Source: Prinia subflava (Eukaryota; Chordata; Aves; Passeriformes; Cisticolidae). Taken from it: 64,000 bases of DNA. Below, piece after piece: positions 21,545 to 33,410 of this stretch; the first letter of the stretch is position 1, and every line of letters starts with the position of its first letter. The stretch spans positions 56,782,705 to 56,846,704 of the forward strand of contig NC_086283.1 of assembly GCF_021018805.1 (NCBI RefSeq), in the 5' to 3' direction. Below the pieces are notes generated by a model, which was given only the letters and a program-made list of their open reading frames with translations, was not told where the DNA came from and did not search any database. The position numbers and the translations under genes are program-made.

Positions 21545-22561
21545 TCAAAGCCAGGTGTTCATATGCCTGGTTTTGCAGTTTCTTGCCCCATCAGTCCCTA
21601 AAACTGGTAGGATAGGAAAGAACACAGCAGGTGCTCCAGAACCCCTGACCAGCTGTCCTAAGGCCCTGAGGTCCCTTTTGATCATCTGCACCCTTTTTGC
21701 TGGGACTTGGTCATTTACCCACCTATAAAACCAGCAGTGGGTAATCATCAGTGGGCTGCACCAGGCTGGGAAGTTTCTTGGTGATGTCCCTTTTCCAGGT
21801 GCCAGAGAGACAACACACCTTCCTGCTGGACTGGATCCAGTTGGCATATCAGGCCCTCCATTCCTCTCAGGAGGGAGTCACCAGCAACTTCTACTCTTCT
21901 TTTTCTTAACTGAGGAGATTGTGATGTGGGGGGTAACTGCTCTGCCATAGGCAACCTCATCAATGTGGATGGACCTTCACCCACATTCTCATTTCTCTGG
22001 TTCTCAGATTCCAGGGCCTCAATTCTGTTGCATACAGGCACTTGAGGAGGTGAGGGCGGTCAGGAGGGGTTTCACCTGTCACCCCAAGTAGAAACCCCTT
22101 TTCACTCCCCTCCATCTCAAAGGTCCCTTCCTTCTGGGTGGTGATGAGAGGGCAGGGGGTCTGTGGCTTCTTGTGAAGTGGATGTCAGGTCTGTTTGTCT
22201 GAGGCATGGCAGAGTGAGGCTCCACCAGTCAATCTTTTCCTCAGAGTCCCTAACACCTCGTGTGCCACCTCTACCACTAGGCTGAGTGAATGATTGCTCC
22301 TCACAGAGCTGCTCTCCCTGCTTCCCTCCAACAGCAGCACCAGGCTCTGGCACTCCCTGCAGCCTGAGATCTGCACCACAGAAAGCTTTTGAGGGCCTCC
22401 ATCTGGGTCACCACATCCTTTGTGGTGCACACAGAGGAAGTAGCTTTTTTGCAAGTGGACTGAGGTGTCTTGGTAAGGATGATGTCCACCACCTGAGCTA
22501 AGTGCTTAAGCTGAAGTGCCTCAGTGCCTGTTCTGCTCATGCTGCCTGCACAAATTGCCAC
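21545..22561 (-). pseudogene. CR1 ORF1 remnant with GDS esterase motif
   Basis: Minus-strand remnant of CR1 ORF1, an RNA-binding protein with a C-terminal SGNH/lipase-like esterase. Three overlapping frames carry it. The N-terminal part from about 22561 includes 'AQVVDIILTKTPQSTCK' and a cysteine-containing stretch ('ISGCRECQSLVLLLE') typical of the ORF1 N-terminus. Next comes 'CNRIEALESENQRNENV', a short predicted coiled segment. The esterase begins at 'VEVAGDSLLRGMEGLIC', with the catalytic GDS serine codon at 21874-21876, and trails off at 'MNTWL' near 21550. The frame shifts at least twice. The role in retrotransposition of the esterase is known only in outline for this family. Confidence 0.8.
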
Positions 22562-22590
22562 ACCATGTCCCAGCTGAATGCACCATGCCG

Positions 22591-24020
22591 TGTTTGCTCA
22601 CTTTATTCATTTGGTGTAATCCCAATGTGTGGTAGGACTGATGGATGTTGACTGAATCTTGACAAAGTGGCACGCTAATTTAGGTCAATGGTCAAAGAGT
22701 TCTGACAATTTATTCCTTTCATAACCATTCTGAGGAAAGATATTATGAACAAAGACTCATTTACATAACTCTCTAAAGGGTTTAGAAGAGACAAAAAAGT
22801 TTTTGCAATTTCTTAAAAAAATTGCTCATATAATTCCCATTAATTATGTCCTTGCAGTTGCATTCTTTGAAGTAGCATTACCTTAGCCTTTAAAGTTGTA
22901 TGAACCTCTACCAGTAGGTCCTTACGAGTGAGGCTCCTTTCCATTCCCTGTCTTGTGGACACACTCCTAGTCACACATGAAAACCTGTGGGCTCCTGTGG
23001 CTGTCCTGCCTGTCCAAACACAAATATGTGTGTGGCCTTTCTCATGACAGCTAAGGAATTAGAATGCATTTTCATTTGGGGTATGGGTAGCATTTTTAGG
23101 AGCTCCACATGGATGTGAAAACCCAAGTAATAGATTTAAAAAGTGAGGTGGAAAATCTGAGTCATGTTCTTTGCTAAAAGTATTTTTCATTCTTACATTT
23201 GAATTAGGATTCTTTTAAAATTCAGAAGGAATTTTTATCTGATTGTCAATTTATTGGAGCCCTAATTTTTGTGTTACTAGAAAGCAAAAGCTTTGAACTT
23301 CCTGCAGTACAAAGAAAAAAAACTGTAAAAGCTTCAGTGAGAAAAAAATGTGAAAAAGGCTACTACATCACCACAGTATTTCTTTAAAATTTTGACTATT
23401 TCATGCACAGAAGTGAAAGTCACTTGATATCATACTTTTGAAAAGGAAATTGCTCTGGAGTATTTTGCAACAATCAACACTGACAAACAGCATTTTCTCA
23501 GAGAATGGGCTTTTATCAGCTCTGAGGTGGTAAGAGAGCACAGCTGGTTTACAATAAAGAAGAAACAGTTTGATTCCTTATGGCAATTCTGCTGCCTGAG
23601 ATGTAGCAATGATTTTTTAAAGTCCATTCCTTCTGTTTGCATTACGGAATCACAGAATCAAAGCACTGTGTTCCTTTAATTTAAAAGTAATAAATAAGCT
23701 TTGCATTTCTGTTGGCTAATTCTTATTCAGAGGTCAGTCACACTTCCTTTCAGAATTTCTACAGAAATAGGATCTGATTCCTACTGCTAGCCATGTAGGA
23801 TTTTGTGTAGGCCCCTTAGATCACCTATTTGTGATCTAAGTAAGAAAACATCTAAGAATGTGATATAAAGTGCAAGACACTGGCACGCCCAGATAAATGT
23901 GAAATACCAGTCTGAATAATTCTGCCCTGTCAGAATCAGAACTTGGGGGTTTTGCTGCTTTTGTGGGAGGACTTGCTCCAAGAAGGAAGTCTTGGTATGA
24001 CCTGTCAGCAGTACATTAAG
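22591..24020. other. Unique sequence, no gene seen
   Basis: AT-rich DNA between two minus-strand CR1 copies. The motif 'ggaatcacagaatcaaagca' at about 23645 resembles a CR1 tail but has no CR1 body beside it. No exon or RNA gene was recognised. Confidence 0.55.
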
Positions 24021-25575
24021 ATCACAGAATCACACAATTAACTAAGTTGAAAAAGACCTTTGAGATCATCCAGTCCATCCTATGACCCAACACCACTGTG
24101 TCAACTAGACTGTGGCACTGAGTGCTGCATCCAGTCACTTGTGAAGAACTTCTTCATAAAATCCAGCCTAAATTTCCCCTGGCAGAGAAGGCTAGTGGCA
24201 AAGGCTGTGTCCTCTTGTCCTGTCACTGGTTACCTGGAAGAAGAGATCAACCTCACCCAACCACAATCTCTTCTAGGAACTTGAGGAGAGTGATAAAGGC
24301 CACCCACCCCTGAGCCTCCTCTCCTCCAGGTTAAATACCCTCAGCTGAGGGCAGCTACTCCTCATAGGACTTGGGTTCTAGACCCTTCACCAACTTTGTT
24401 GTCCTTCTCTGGACATGCTCTGGAATCTCAAGATCCTTCCTTAACTGGAGGGCCCAGAACTGGACACAGAACTTGATGTGCAGCCTTACCAGTGCCAAGT
24501 ACAGGGGGAAAAACCCTGCCCTGCTCCTGCTGGCCACACTATTGCTGATACAGGCCAGGATGCCATTAGCCTTCTTGATCACCTGGAATACTTCTGGCTC
24601 ATGTTTAGTCTGCCCTGAATCAGTTCTCCCAGGTCCCTTTCTGCCTGGCTGCTCTCCAGCCACTCTGTCCCTAACCTGTAGTGCTGCCTGGAGTTGTTGT
24701 GGCAGGACCAGCACTTGATCTTGCAAAACCTTCTCCTATCATTGGATTTGGCCCATTGATCCAACCTGTACAGGTCCCTCTGCAGAGCTCTCCTACTCTC
24801 CAACAGATCAATAGTCACACTCAACTTGGTGTCATTTGCAAATTTGCTAATTTGGTGTCCCTGGAGGACAGAACTGGTGAGAGTCTGCCAGCTGGATGCA
24901 GCACTGTTCACCTCCACTCTCTGGGCCCGGCCATCCAGCCAGTTCCTGACCCAGCAAAGAGCCAAGAGTGCTCCTGTCCAAGCCGTGGGCTGCCAGCTGT
25001 TTCAGGAGGATGCTGTGGGAGACGGTGTCAAAGGCCTTGCTGAAGTCCAAATGGACAACATCCACAGCCTTGCCCACATCCACCAGGCAGGTCACTGGGT
25101 CATAAAAGGAGATCAGGTTGGTCAGGCAGGACCTGCCCCCCCTTAAATCCATGCTGGCTGCATCTGGGCCCTGGGCTATCCTGTAGGTGCCATGTAACCA
25201 CACTCAACATGATCTGTGCCACAATCTTGCCAGTGCCAAGGTCAGGCTGACAGGCCTGTAGTGCCCTGGATCTTCCCTCCTGCCCTTTTTGTGAATGGGA
25301 GTCACACTGGCCAACCTCCAGCCATCTGGGACCTCACCAGTGAGCCAGGACTGTTGTTAAATCATGGAGAGCAGATTTGCGAGATCAGAAGATCAGATCA
25401 GAAGATGTTTCCTCATCACCCTGGGATGGATCCCATCTGGTCCCACAAGTTTGTGAACAACTAGGTGGCTCAACAGATCACTAACTGCTTTCTCTTGGAC
25501 TACAGGGGGGCTATTCTGCTCCCTGTCCCCATCTACCAACTGAGGAGGCCAGCTGTTCTGATTTCCTCTAGTATT
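24021..25575 (-). mobile_element. CR1 LINE, 5'-truncated, about 1.55 kb
   Basis: Minus-strand CR1 with its 3' tail at the left ('atcacagaatcacacaatta', 'gagatcatccagtccatcct'). The 3' UTR belongs to the CR1 group whose sequence includes 'tcctcttgtcctgtcactgg' and 'ttacctggaagaagagatca', unlike the copy at 6337. It extends into the reverse transcriptase and beyond, to 'ctattctgctccctgtcccc', and is 5' truncated there. A short deletion removes the segment between motif B and the catalytic box. Confidence 0.93.
24355..25203 (-). pseudogene. CR1 reverse-transcriptase remnant
   Basis: Minus-strand remnant of CR1 ORF2. From 25203 one frame reads 'RSCLTNLISFYDPVTCLVDV' then 'VVHLDFSKAFDTVSHSILL', an intact motif A. 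The next frame reads 'NWLDGRAQRVEVNSAASSW' and then jumps from 'SSVLQGH' straight to 'SKFANDTKLS': about 20 residues that normally lie between motif B and the catalytic box are missing. The box itself is F-A-N-D, with the first aspartate changed to asparagine (codon 24834-24836). The final frame carries '[19 protein letters not shown]' and '[18 protein letters not shown]'. It is disabled by deletion, substitution and frameshifts. Confidence 0.9.
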
Positions 25576-27132
25576 TTCACTCTTCTGTGTGTGTCAAGTT
25601 TGGTAAAATCTGATGCAGTGTCCAGCACTTAAGGCTCATTTCTGAGGCCTGGTGACTATTTCAGCCCTGCCTCTTTTCCTAGCACTGGGAGCTTGTGCAC
25701 TTTGCTGTGAATCCTTCCCACACCCTACCCTCCTGCAACTGGGAAAGCAAAAATGCCTTCTCTCTGCTGCTTATTCTGGAAGGAGTGCTGGTGGGAAAGG
25801 TCTATTCAGTGATTTTTCAGGAACTTTACTGAAGGTTTTCCTCAGTTCAAATTGAGAAACAGTTGGTGCTCATAGTGACATGAGTGCAAGCCAACTGCTG
25901 TATAGAAGGAATATAAGAGCAAACTTGTATCCATGTGAAATCCTATGCAGTAGTCACTCTAGATGTCCAGATATCTTTTTTAGTTGTGTTAATTTTAATA
26001 ACAAAAAAGTAAACATTAAAAATTAAAATTAAATTGTTGAAAACAACAACAGGATGGGTCACAGTTTTGTTACCCTATGCTGTGTGTAAGACAAAAGTGG
26101 GAATAAGGAGGTTTACATAGGTGAGAAAGACAGTGATTCAATACCAGTAAGAGGTAGAAAATAATGGTGTAAGTCCTGGAGTGAGCTGTTAGTCAAAGCT
26201 GAATTAGCAAACAGAGGGCAAATGAGTTTTTACTTCATAAATATTTCAAAGTGCTTGATAAAATACTTTTTTTATTTAGCTCAACACTCCTATATTGTTT
26301 TGGAGAGAGGCTTTCCTTAAAACAATAATGGTCAATAACAAACATCCTGAGTTTATTGTTGCATTTGGTTGAGGAGGTTAAATGGCTGAGCAACACTGCT
26401 GTGACCCCAAACTACGGAAATGCTGAAGTGAATGTGGGTAAATGATTATGTTCAAGAAACAATCTTCCTCTCTCATTTTGTTAGTCACTTTACACTCAAT
26501 AGTTCCATTTCAACTGTATCATCTTTTGTTACTTTTAGTCTGGTTAAGTTTAGCTATAAAATGTTTCTTTAAGATTCTTGAAAATCAAGAGAAAGTTCTC
26601 CTTTCTTCCATCTAACATTAAAAGTAACAGGGAAAAGAAAGAAAAACAGGTAGCTTATTTAGGACGTGAGTGTGTCACAGCATGTATTAGTCCAAAGTAA
26701 CTAGCCAATGTTCTGGAACTGTTTTCAAATTTTTTCATGAAAAAAAAAACTCTTCAGAAAAGCTGTTGCCTCCTCCCTTTACTGTCTTTCTTTGTAGCAA
26801 ATTTGAGTGTGAACTTGGTCAAAAATTGAGTAACCAATAACACTGAGATGTATTCATGGTGTAGTCAAATCCCCAGAACCTTCCTGAAGTATACAACCCA
26901 GAGATTCATGCCTGTTTTCCTTGCTGATAGAAGAAGAGTGATTATTTTACACTAGATTTTCTAATTTGCTGTGAATTGCTAGGAAAGGCTTAATTTGCCA
27001 AAGTTTACAGTCCAAGGTACACATAAGAAAAAAATTCTTTACAGAAGTTGTCATATCACTAAATGTGTATAATAAAGCTATCTCGGATTAGGTGAGATTT
27101 TCTGGATAATTGTATGCAAGAGGCATGCCTAA
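25576..27132. other. Unique AT-rich sequence, no gene seen
   Basis: No repeat family or gene was recognised. It contains short A-runs and AT-rich tracts (for example 26005-26050). The open frames are short. Confidence 0.55.
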
Positions 27133-27392
27133 ATCATAGAAAAATTGAATTGTTTAGATTGGAAAAGATCCTTAAGATAATTGAATCCAACTGTCTGCGT
27201 CTGGTGATGCCAAGTCCACTGCTAATCCATATCCCAAGTGCCACATCTACACACCTTCTTAATACCTTCATGTATACTGACTCAGCCTCTTCCCTGGGCA
27301 GTTTGTTCCAGTGTTTAACAGCCCTTTCTGTAGTTGGATTTGGCTTTAAAACCCACACATTAATAAACTGACCATCTAAAAACCCAGGCATT
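27133..27392 (-). mobile_element. CR1 LINE 3'-UTR fragment
   Basis: Minus-strand CR1 3' end: 'atcatagaaaaattgaattg', then 'agtgccacatctacacacct', 'cttccctgggcagtttgttc', 'cagtgtttaacagccctttc'. These are the 3'-UTR landmarks of the CR1 group with 'cctaagtgccacatctacac'. Divergent and short; no ORF2 sequence is retained. Confidence 0.85.
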
Positions 27393-28359
27393 TAATGTTT
27401 TGGCAACGTTGCATTATAAAGAGCAATTTTAAATTATCAGTTTTAGGGAAAACAAGCAAGTGATATCCAGGAAATTTTATTCCACTTGCATGTAGTTTTC
27501 ATTTCCATTTGTTTGTGGAATCTGTTGCTGAAAGGTTTCATGTCACAGTGAAAACAAAGTCGTGGATGGCAGTTCTTGGCTGGACCCACCCAGGGACGGA
27601 CAGAAATGCTTTTTGACTGGTCAGTGTGGGACCAGCAGCCTCCATGAATCTTGCATTTGATACTAATTATGTGACTAGATAAATGGCTGTGATTGGCCTT
27701 ACGAGTTGTCAGCTGACGCTAGCTATGAATTTTGTATATGAGAATATTTATCTTAGTTTTTCCACACTAACTTCCCCCTTCATTGGGACCTCTAAATATG
27801 ACCTAGACAGAGGAAAATGCCCAAGGGATGGTTATTCATTCAGACTCATATTGCTAGTTCTCCTTGAATAGAAAGTCCTCAGTGGTCCTTGAAATCCCAA
27901 CTGGCGTTTAGGCATCTCCTTCAGTGAAATCTTGATGTATTTTAAGATTATCCTTGGAATTCAGGACGTGTCACTTGGGTAGATAAGAACTAGCTTTTGA
28001 AATGGTGCTGACCAAGGCCTCGATGCTTGGTGTCAATTATTTTCCTGAGTAATTTGTGAACACTTGGTTTGAATCCCCTTTGTGTGGTCACAACACAACT
28101 TCTATCAGCAGCTGGTATCTTGGAAAAAAAAAAGCTGACATTAGAAAGACTGTGGCACAGATGTGTAAACAAACAGAGTAATTGTAAATTTGAAGCTTTT
28201 CATTTTATTTAACTGTTTCCCAGAAGCCCTATCCTATCCATGTCCTGTTCAGTGATTATACTTACACATAACACAACCTTTTGTGGGAAATTTCATTGCC
28301 TAAAATATTAAATGAGAAGTACAAAATTTCTTGGCAATAAGCAATTTTAAAATCAAAGA
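27393..28359. other. Unique sequence, no gene seen
   Basis: AT-rich; no gene or repeat recognised. Open frames of 60-62 codons lie on either strand and have no known resemblance. Confidence 0.55.
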
Positions 28360-28488
28360 GATGTCTGGATCTGGTGCTGGGTGATGTGGTTTAGTGGTTT
28401 AGAGGTTACAGTGGTAGTGCTGGGTTGGCAGTTGGGCTGGATGATCTCAAAGGTCTCTTCCAACCACAATGATTCTATGATTCTATTT
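28360..28488 (+). mobile_element. CR1 LINE 3' tail
   Basis: Short plus-strand CR1 end: 'cagttgggctggatgatctc', 'aaaggtctcttccaaccaca', ending in the perfect repeat tail ATGATTCTATGATTCTAT. The tail marks orientation and the true 3' terminus. Confidence 0.9.
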
Positions 28489-30424
28489 ATAAATAGAATA
28501 TCTTCTTTCCTTTGGTAAAGAACAACATAAACTAATATCCTACTGTGTTAAATTTTCCACAGCCTTGAAACACTGTTCCTTGATCAAATTTATTTATATT
28601 TCCACGAAGTAAGCATTACAAAAAGATTTTTTGTTGTTAAGGGTGCTTTTAAATTCGGTCCAGTAATGAAAGAATTGGTTGGAATGGGAAATGTTAATAT
28701 TACAGTTAATTACAATGTCAAGCTTCCAGTGTGAGCTGGAATCTTCTTTTTGTTAGTCTGAATAATGCTAAATACAATACAGTGTTTAAGGACATCATAA
28801 TAGACAAATTTTTTCATTCAGTCCTATTTACAAAATAAATAGCATTCAAGTAATGAAAGATGACAAATTGGTGATATAAAAGGAATTTTTAACAAAAGAC
28901 TTCTGTAAGAGTTTTACTGATTCATATTGCCCTCTGAGAACTGTTTTAAGGCTTCTCTGGAGACATTATATAGTAGCTGTTACTGTGAATGCAGAGTGAA
29001 GACTGGGGCACAACAAAGAAAGAATGGGTTTGGGCATCACCAGTGGCACAAAAGAGTCCCTAGACTGGCCCGAAGAGGTGCTACATGCTTCTTGTATTGC
29101 TTTGAGCAGAGCACTCAATCTCACGTGTCAAGAATTTAAGCATCTGAAAGATCTTTGTTTGCTAGCACTTGAGTTATTCCACTAAATGTAATTTCTCTTT
29201 CAAGAAAATACATTTAGGGAACACTAGTACAAAATTTGGCCAAAATATTTTTCATAGTTGAGGGGATAATTTCTCAAAAAAAAAAAAAAAGAAAAAAAAA
29301 AAAAAGAGGAAATTGTGAAAGCTATGTTTTTAGTTGCCCTGCTAATGAAAATTTTCACTTTTTTCCCCTCTTGGCAGTTCCAGCCACAAACTGCCATCCA
29401 TTGTTTTGTTTCCACTATGTCAGCTATCACTACTGGCATGAAATCTTTCAGCAAGAAATTTCACAAACAAATGGAAATGAAAAGCATATGTAAGTGCTAA
29501 AAAATCCAGGATTTTCATTGTCAAAATCTGTCAATGTTGTTTTTAATAAAAGCATTAAAAAGCTTTGATGAAGACAGTTCTAAAGAATAAAAACAAAAAC
29601 ACAAAACCAAAACAAAAACAACCATAAAAACAAACAAAGCCCCCAACAAAACAAAAAAGGCAGAGATGTCCTCTGAAATGTCTGAGATTCAAAGAACTAT
29701 TTAGATAAACTGACAACAAGCTCTGCCGCAATCAGTGCACAGAAGCTGCAGCTGCAGGAGAGCCTGCTGGCAGTGGCTACCTTATGCAGTTCTCCATGGG
29801 GAAGTTCTCTGTGACAAGATTTGAGCAGGGGAGCAATGTTAGCTCTAAATTTATCTTTGCATTTGAATGGGCTTAATTCCTCTTGCAGGAAAAGAACAAA
29901 CTAAATATCTTTATGAAAAACAAAATAGTGAAAAATATTGTTTGCTTTTTTTCTTTTCTACCTCACCTGTAAAATCTGCAAATTGATGGCTAATTTCATG
30001 TTACTTTACTTCCTTTTCTTCACATAGATATTGCATCTTTTTGCAAACCATTTCCACTGAATCTCACATTGTGTTTATAATATGATTCAAGTGAGTTTAC
30101 GGTTCTAAAGCCTCTTGATCATGAATAACACTTACTGGAAGTTTACCACTTGCAGAAGATAAGTTTATTCAACTCCCAGGTTGGAAGATAAAGTGAAAAT
30201 ATTTTCAGAACTAGTTGGCATGGTATATTAATTTGAAAGTACTTTTTTTTTGAGAGAGAGATGAGTTATTTTAATTTCATTGCAATGGGCATTAAGTAAA
30301 ATCAGAATAGGTTAGATTATCTTGTGGTCAAAAGTTTTGTAAACTTTATCATGAATTTATAGACAGCGCTGACTTTTAGCAGGAACAGCACTGTTTCTCA
30401 AAATTATTATTATTCCTTTCCGTG
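28489..30424. other. Unique AT-rich sequence with simple A-rich tracts
   Basis: No gene was seen. It holds an A15-G-A14 tract at 29276-29305 and an A/C-rich stretch (AAAAC-type) at about 29586-29660. A region near 29700-29830 is less AT-rich but matched nothing I know. Confidence 0.55.
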
Positions 30425-30492
30425 GCAGGAGGGTTGGAACCAAAGATGACTTTAAGGTTCCCTTCCAGCCTAGAGCATTCTGTGATTTAGCA
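30425..30492 (+). mobile_element. CR1 LINE 3' tail remnant
   Basis: About 65 bases resembling the final CR1 block: 'ggcaggagggttggaaccaa', 'gatgactttaaggttccctt', 'ccagcctagagcattctgtg'. It is very short, so the call rests on the order of these words. Confidence 0.65.
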
Positions 30493-32009
30493 TAATGAGA
30501 AAATAGCAAGGGAAAAAAATGTAAATAGTGTTGAAGCTTGCTCCAACAAACTAAAGAAATCAACAGTTTTGATCTCCATGAAACTCATGAAAATATTTAT
30601 TTCAAAGTTGGCACCTCTTGTGTAGAAGTGCCTTTGGGTTTTCTGTCTCATGAAATTCAAATGAGATTCACACCACTGGAAAACTTGTAAAATTTAAGCA
30701 ACAAAAGATGTCATTAGGACCCTTCTTATGCTTTTCCCTCTAGGAATATGCTTTTCTTCCCCCATTTTGGACATGTGTGGACATTTATCCCAATCTTTTT
30801 GTACCAATGCTGGAGTCTTTTTCCATCACACCATCAGAGGAAAACGTGCTAGGCACTGTATGTCTCAGTTCTCCTCTTTGTCTAGATATTTTTGAAGTTT
30901 TCTGTCTATACCACGTTGTGCCAGAAACAGGAGGAATTGTGCCAGTTATCAATATAGAAAAGAGACTCCCTGTTCCAGTAAGACATTGCTTAAGACTTAA
31001 GGAACAAATAAAGTAAGAAAATAAGTTTTAAAATCTGAAAAGTAACCCAAGCAAAACAGTTCCCCAAAATAGTAATTGAAACAAATGGAGACATGACTCA
31101 TAGAAGGTAGAAATAAAAACACACTTTGATCTGTCTTCAAATGAATCTTTTCATCTGGCATTGTCATCTGGGCAAAGATAAGGTATTTCAGGCATTTTGA
31201 AAGACCTGACTGTATTTCCTATGTAAACAGATGCTGTCCCATGCTCTAATAGTCCTTGATAGCTTTCCTCTCTAGGGCTCCTACTTGTATTATCAATCTG
31301 TGTTTTGCTGCCTGTCACATAAACATTTCACAGTGTTGTTCTTTTTTTCCCCAGATTATCTTAATGACCGCAACTCTTAAGTATTAAAACCTGTAAAGTC
31401 AGGCTTCATCTACTTTGGGTGCCTATAAGGCTTGGGGAAAAAACTCCATGACATTGTGAATCTGGATAAAAGATATGGCAAAGAGGGATATGTATTTCTG
31501 TGTGTGCATGTAAGTGAACAAAGGCTAAAGGCAGATGAAATCAAGAAGTCTTAATATAGGGTATAATCTGCTTTCTAATGGGTTGTAGATTAAAGCTGTT
31601 GTAGCAATACTGTACAATATGATTTATTCCCTCCCTCTCTAACCCCAGGCACAAGGAAAGGTATTTTTTTCAGTAATAAAAAGCTCTGTGAAAACAGTGA
31701 TAAAATCATCAACGGCAATAAAATGAGTTGTAGGACCCAGAGCTGATGGTAACTGGTGCTGACTCTGGAGTTACTTCTTGAGAACTGTTGCTGGAATTTT
31801 TCAGTAACCTGCTGCTGAAGTGGGCAGGAACAAACTACCAGCTGCAAGGGAAAATAGCAGGATATTTCTCATTTCTATGAAGATGCTTTGCTTTAAGTCA
31901 GTGGATTGGAGAAACGCAGCAGTCTTCAGTAATTTGATTCAGTGTACCCTATTACCCTTTAGTGGGTGATGGGGGAGTGCTTTCACTGTAGATAAAGCAA
32001 GTGAGTCAA
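30493..32009. other. Unique sequence, no gene seen
   Basis: No repeat or gene was recognised. An open frame of 79 codons (30777-31016) has no family resemblance. Confidence 0.55.
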
Positions 32010-32372
32010 GGGGTTGGGGTGGAGGGGGCTTAGGGGAGACCTTATTGCAGTCTACAATTTCCTCTAGAGGGGAAGAGGAGGTGCAGGTACTGATTTCTTT
32101 TTTGTGGTGACCAGTGACAGGACCTGATGAAATGGCCTGAAGTTGAGTCAGGGGAGATTTAGGTTAGATATCAGGAAAAGGTTCCTCACTTAAAGGATAT
32201 TTGGGCAGGCTCTCCAGGGAAGTGGTCATAGCATGATGCCTGACAGAGTTCAAAGTGTTTGGACAACAGGCTCACCGTGTGATTCTTGAGTGGTCCTGTA
32301 CAGGGCCAGGAGTTGGACTCAATAGGTGTGGGTCCTTTCCAACTCAGCACATTCTAGGATTCTGTGATTTGT
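32010..32372 (+). mobile_element. CR1 LINE 3' end
   Basis: Plus-strand CR1 3' end: 'ggggagaccttattgcagtc', 'tgaccagtgacaggacctga', 'ggaaaaggttcctcacttaa', 'ggccaggagttggactcaat', and the tail 'cacattctaggattctgtga'. The words match the same CR1 subgroup as the copy at 41200-42872. Confidence 0.9.
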
Positions 32373-32708
32373 TTTTCTGAAACTATGACATAATCATCAC
32401 TTGGCTTTTGTGTTCTTGCACATTGTACTGAGCACGCAATATGTCCCTGTGACAAATGCCTCTTTGCCATCAGTCACGTGAGGACTAAAGTGTGAATCTT
32501 AAATTTTCCATGGTAAGTGATTCTTGTTTAGTCTGTTGGGAAGATAGAATTGCCCAGGTTTGCAAAGAAAAATATCTGAATTCAGATTTAGTGAAATTAC
32601 TGATACTTGTGTGCTCATGGTGCAGAAAGAGAACAAGTTGCTGTAAGGTTTTTGAAACAGTCTTGTTTCATTTTTTTGATGGGTTACACACCATCAGCTT
32701 AGGGTGGT

Positions 32709-32713
32709 GCTGA
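32709..32713. repeat. Target-site duplication GCTGA, left
   Basis: GCTGA directly before the LTR start TGTACTAG is repeated perfectly at 33268-33272. Confidence 0.85.
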
Positions 32714-33267
32714 TGTACTAGTCGGAAAGCAAACTAGTAGGAGATTCCAAGTCAGAACTAGAATTTATTGGAAAATTGAAATAAAGATAATAATAGAGAA
32801 ATTGGCTTAACAGAGTTAGAGCACAACCTGACACCCTGTTGGTCAGAGTGGTGGTAGCAGTCCAACTAAATGGTGGCTGCAGTCCTGTTGAAGGAATAGA
32901 TATGGTTCTGCTGAAGTGGCAATCCCATAGAAGGGTTTGTCTTCCTCTGAAGGTTCAGTGGTGGTTATATAGCTCTTGTCCTCCAGAAGTCCAGTAGGTA
33001 GGGCTGTTCTGGTGTTCCAACCTCAGATTATATCCAGGTAGGAATGCTTGGTTCCTCCCCCTGGATGGAGCACCTTACAATGGAATGATGCAATTTTATG
33101 AGTCATGCAGTTTCCTGATGGCCCATTAGCAGAGGTAGCCACAGGTGGGAGATATACGGGATGAGTCATGGAGGAGATAAAGAGCACTGCCCCCCTGTTT
33201 TAACACCTTATGAAGTTGGTAATAGGATACATACTTTTGGTCACCTCTTACACTGTCACCTAAGACA
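32714..33267 (-). mobile_element. ERV solo LTR, copy 1 of a shared family, 554 bp
   Basis: A complete LTR-like unit with TG...CA ends (TGTACTAG ... CCTAAGACA) inside a perfect 5-bp duplication, GCTGA. Most of its length aligns by eye with the LTR at 34670-35409: both contain 'tgacaccctgttggtcag', 'gtagcagtcc' or 'gaagcagtcc', 'gtggttctg', 'aatgcttgg' followed by 'ctcctcc' or 'ttcctcc', 'ggcccattar' and 'cttttggt'. Minus-strand reading gives a TATA-like GATATAATC (33026-33034) and AATAAA (32764-32769), so the LTR points leftward. The left (U5) end is shorter than in the sister copy. No internal genes are present. The 5-bp duplication suggests an ERVL-type element. Confidence 0.88.
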
Positions 33268-33272
33268 GCTGA
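33268..33272. repeat. Target-site duplication GCTGA, right
   Basis: Right partner of 32709-32713. Confidence 0.85.
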
Positions 33273-33410
33273 GCAAAGCAAGGCTCAGAGGTTTTAGAAA
33301 GTCAGTAAATGTTCTCTTTTTGCAGACAAATTGTTGTGCTTGTGCAAGTTGTTGCAGGCTGCTTTCAGTGAGGCTTAAGGAAAGGTGCCCAAAGTAGTCA
33401 TCTCAGATGA

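Larger units (their letters stand above)
19312..22590 (-). mobile_element. CR1 LINE, longest copy, with ORF1 and ORF2 remnants
   Basis: A 3.3-kb minus-strand CR1. The 3' end is at the left ('gaggttggaagggactacag', 'catctggtccaacctccctg'). Moving right it shows the reverse-transcriptase C-terminal half, then, after a deletion junction near 20370-20400, the APE-type endonuclease, and finally ORF1 with its esterase GDS motif and N-terminal region up to about 22561. A complete CR1 is about 4.5 kb, and most of what is missing here is the first part of the reverse transcriptase. Frameshifts and stops break both ORFs. The 5' edge near 22590 is approximate. Confidence 0.93.

Noticed and set aside
23640..23680. 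CR1 3' tail ('ggaatcacagaatc')
   Set aside because: The word is short and no CR1 body follows it in either direction.
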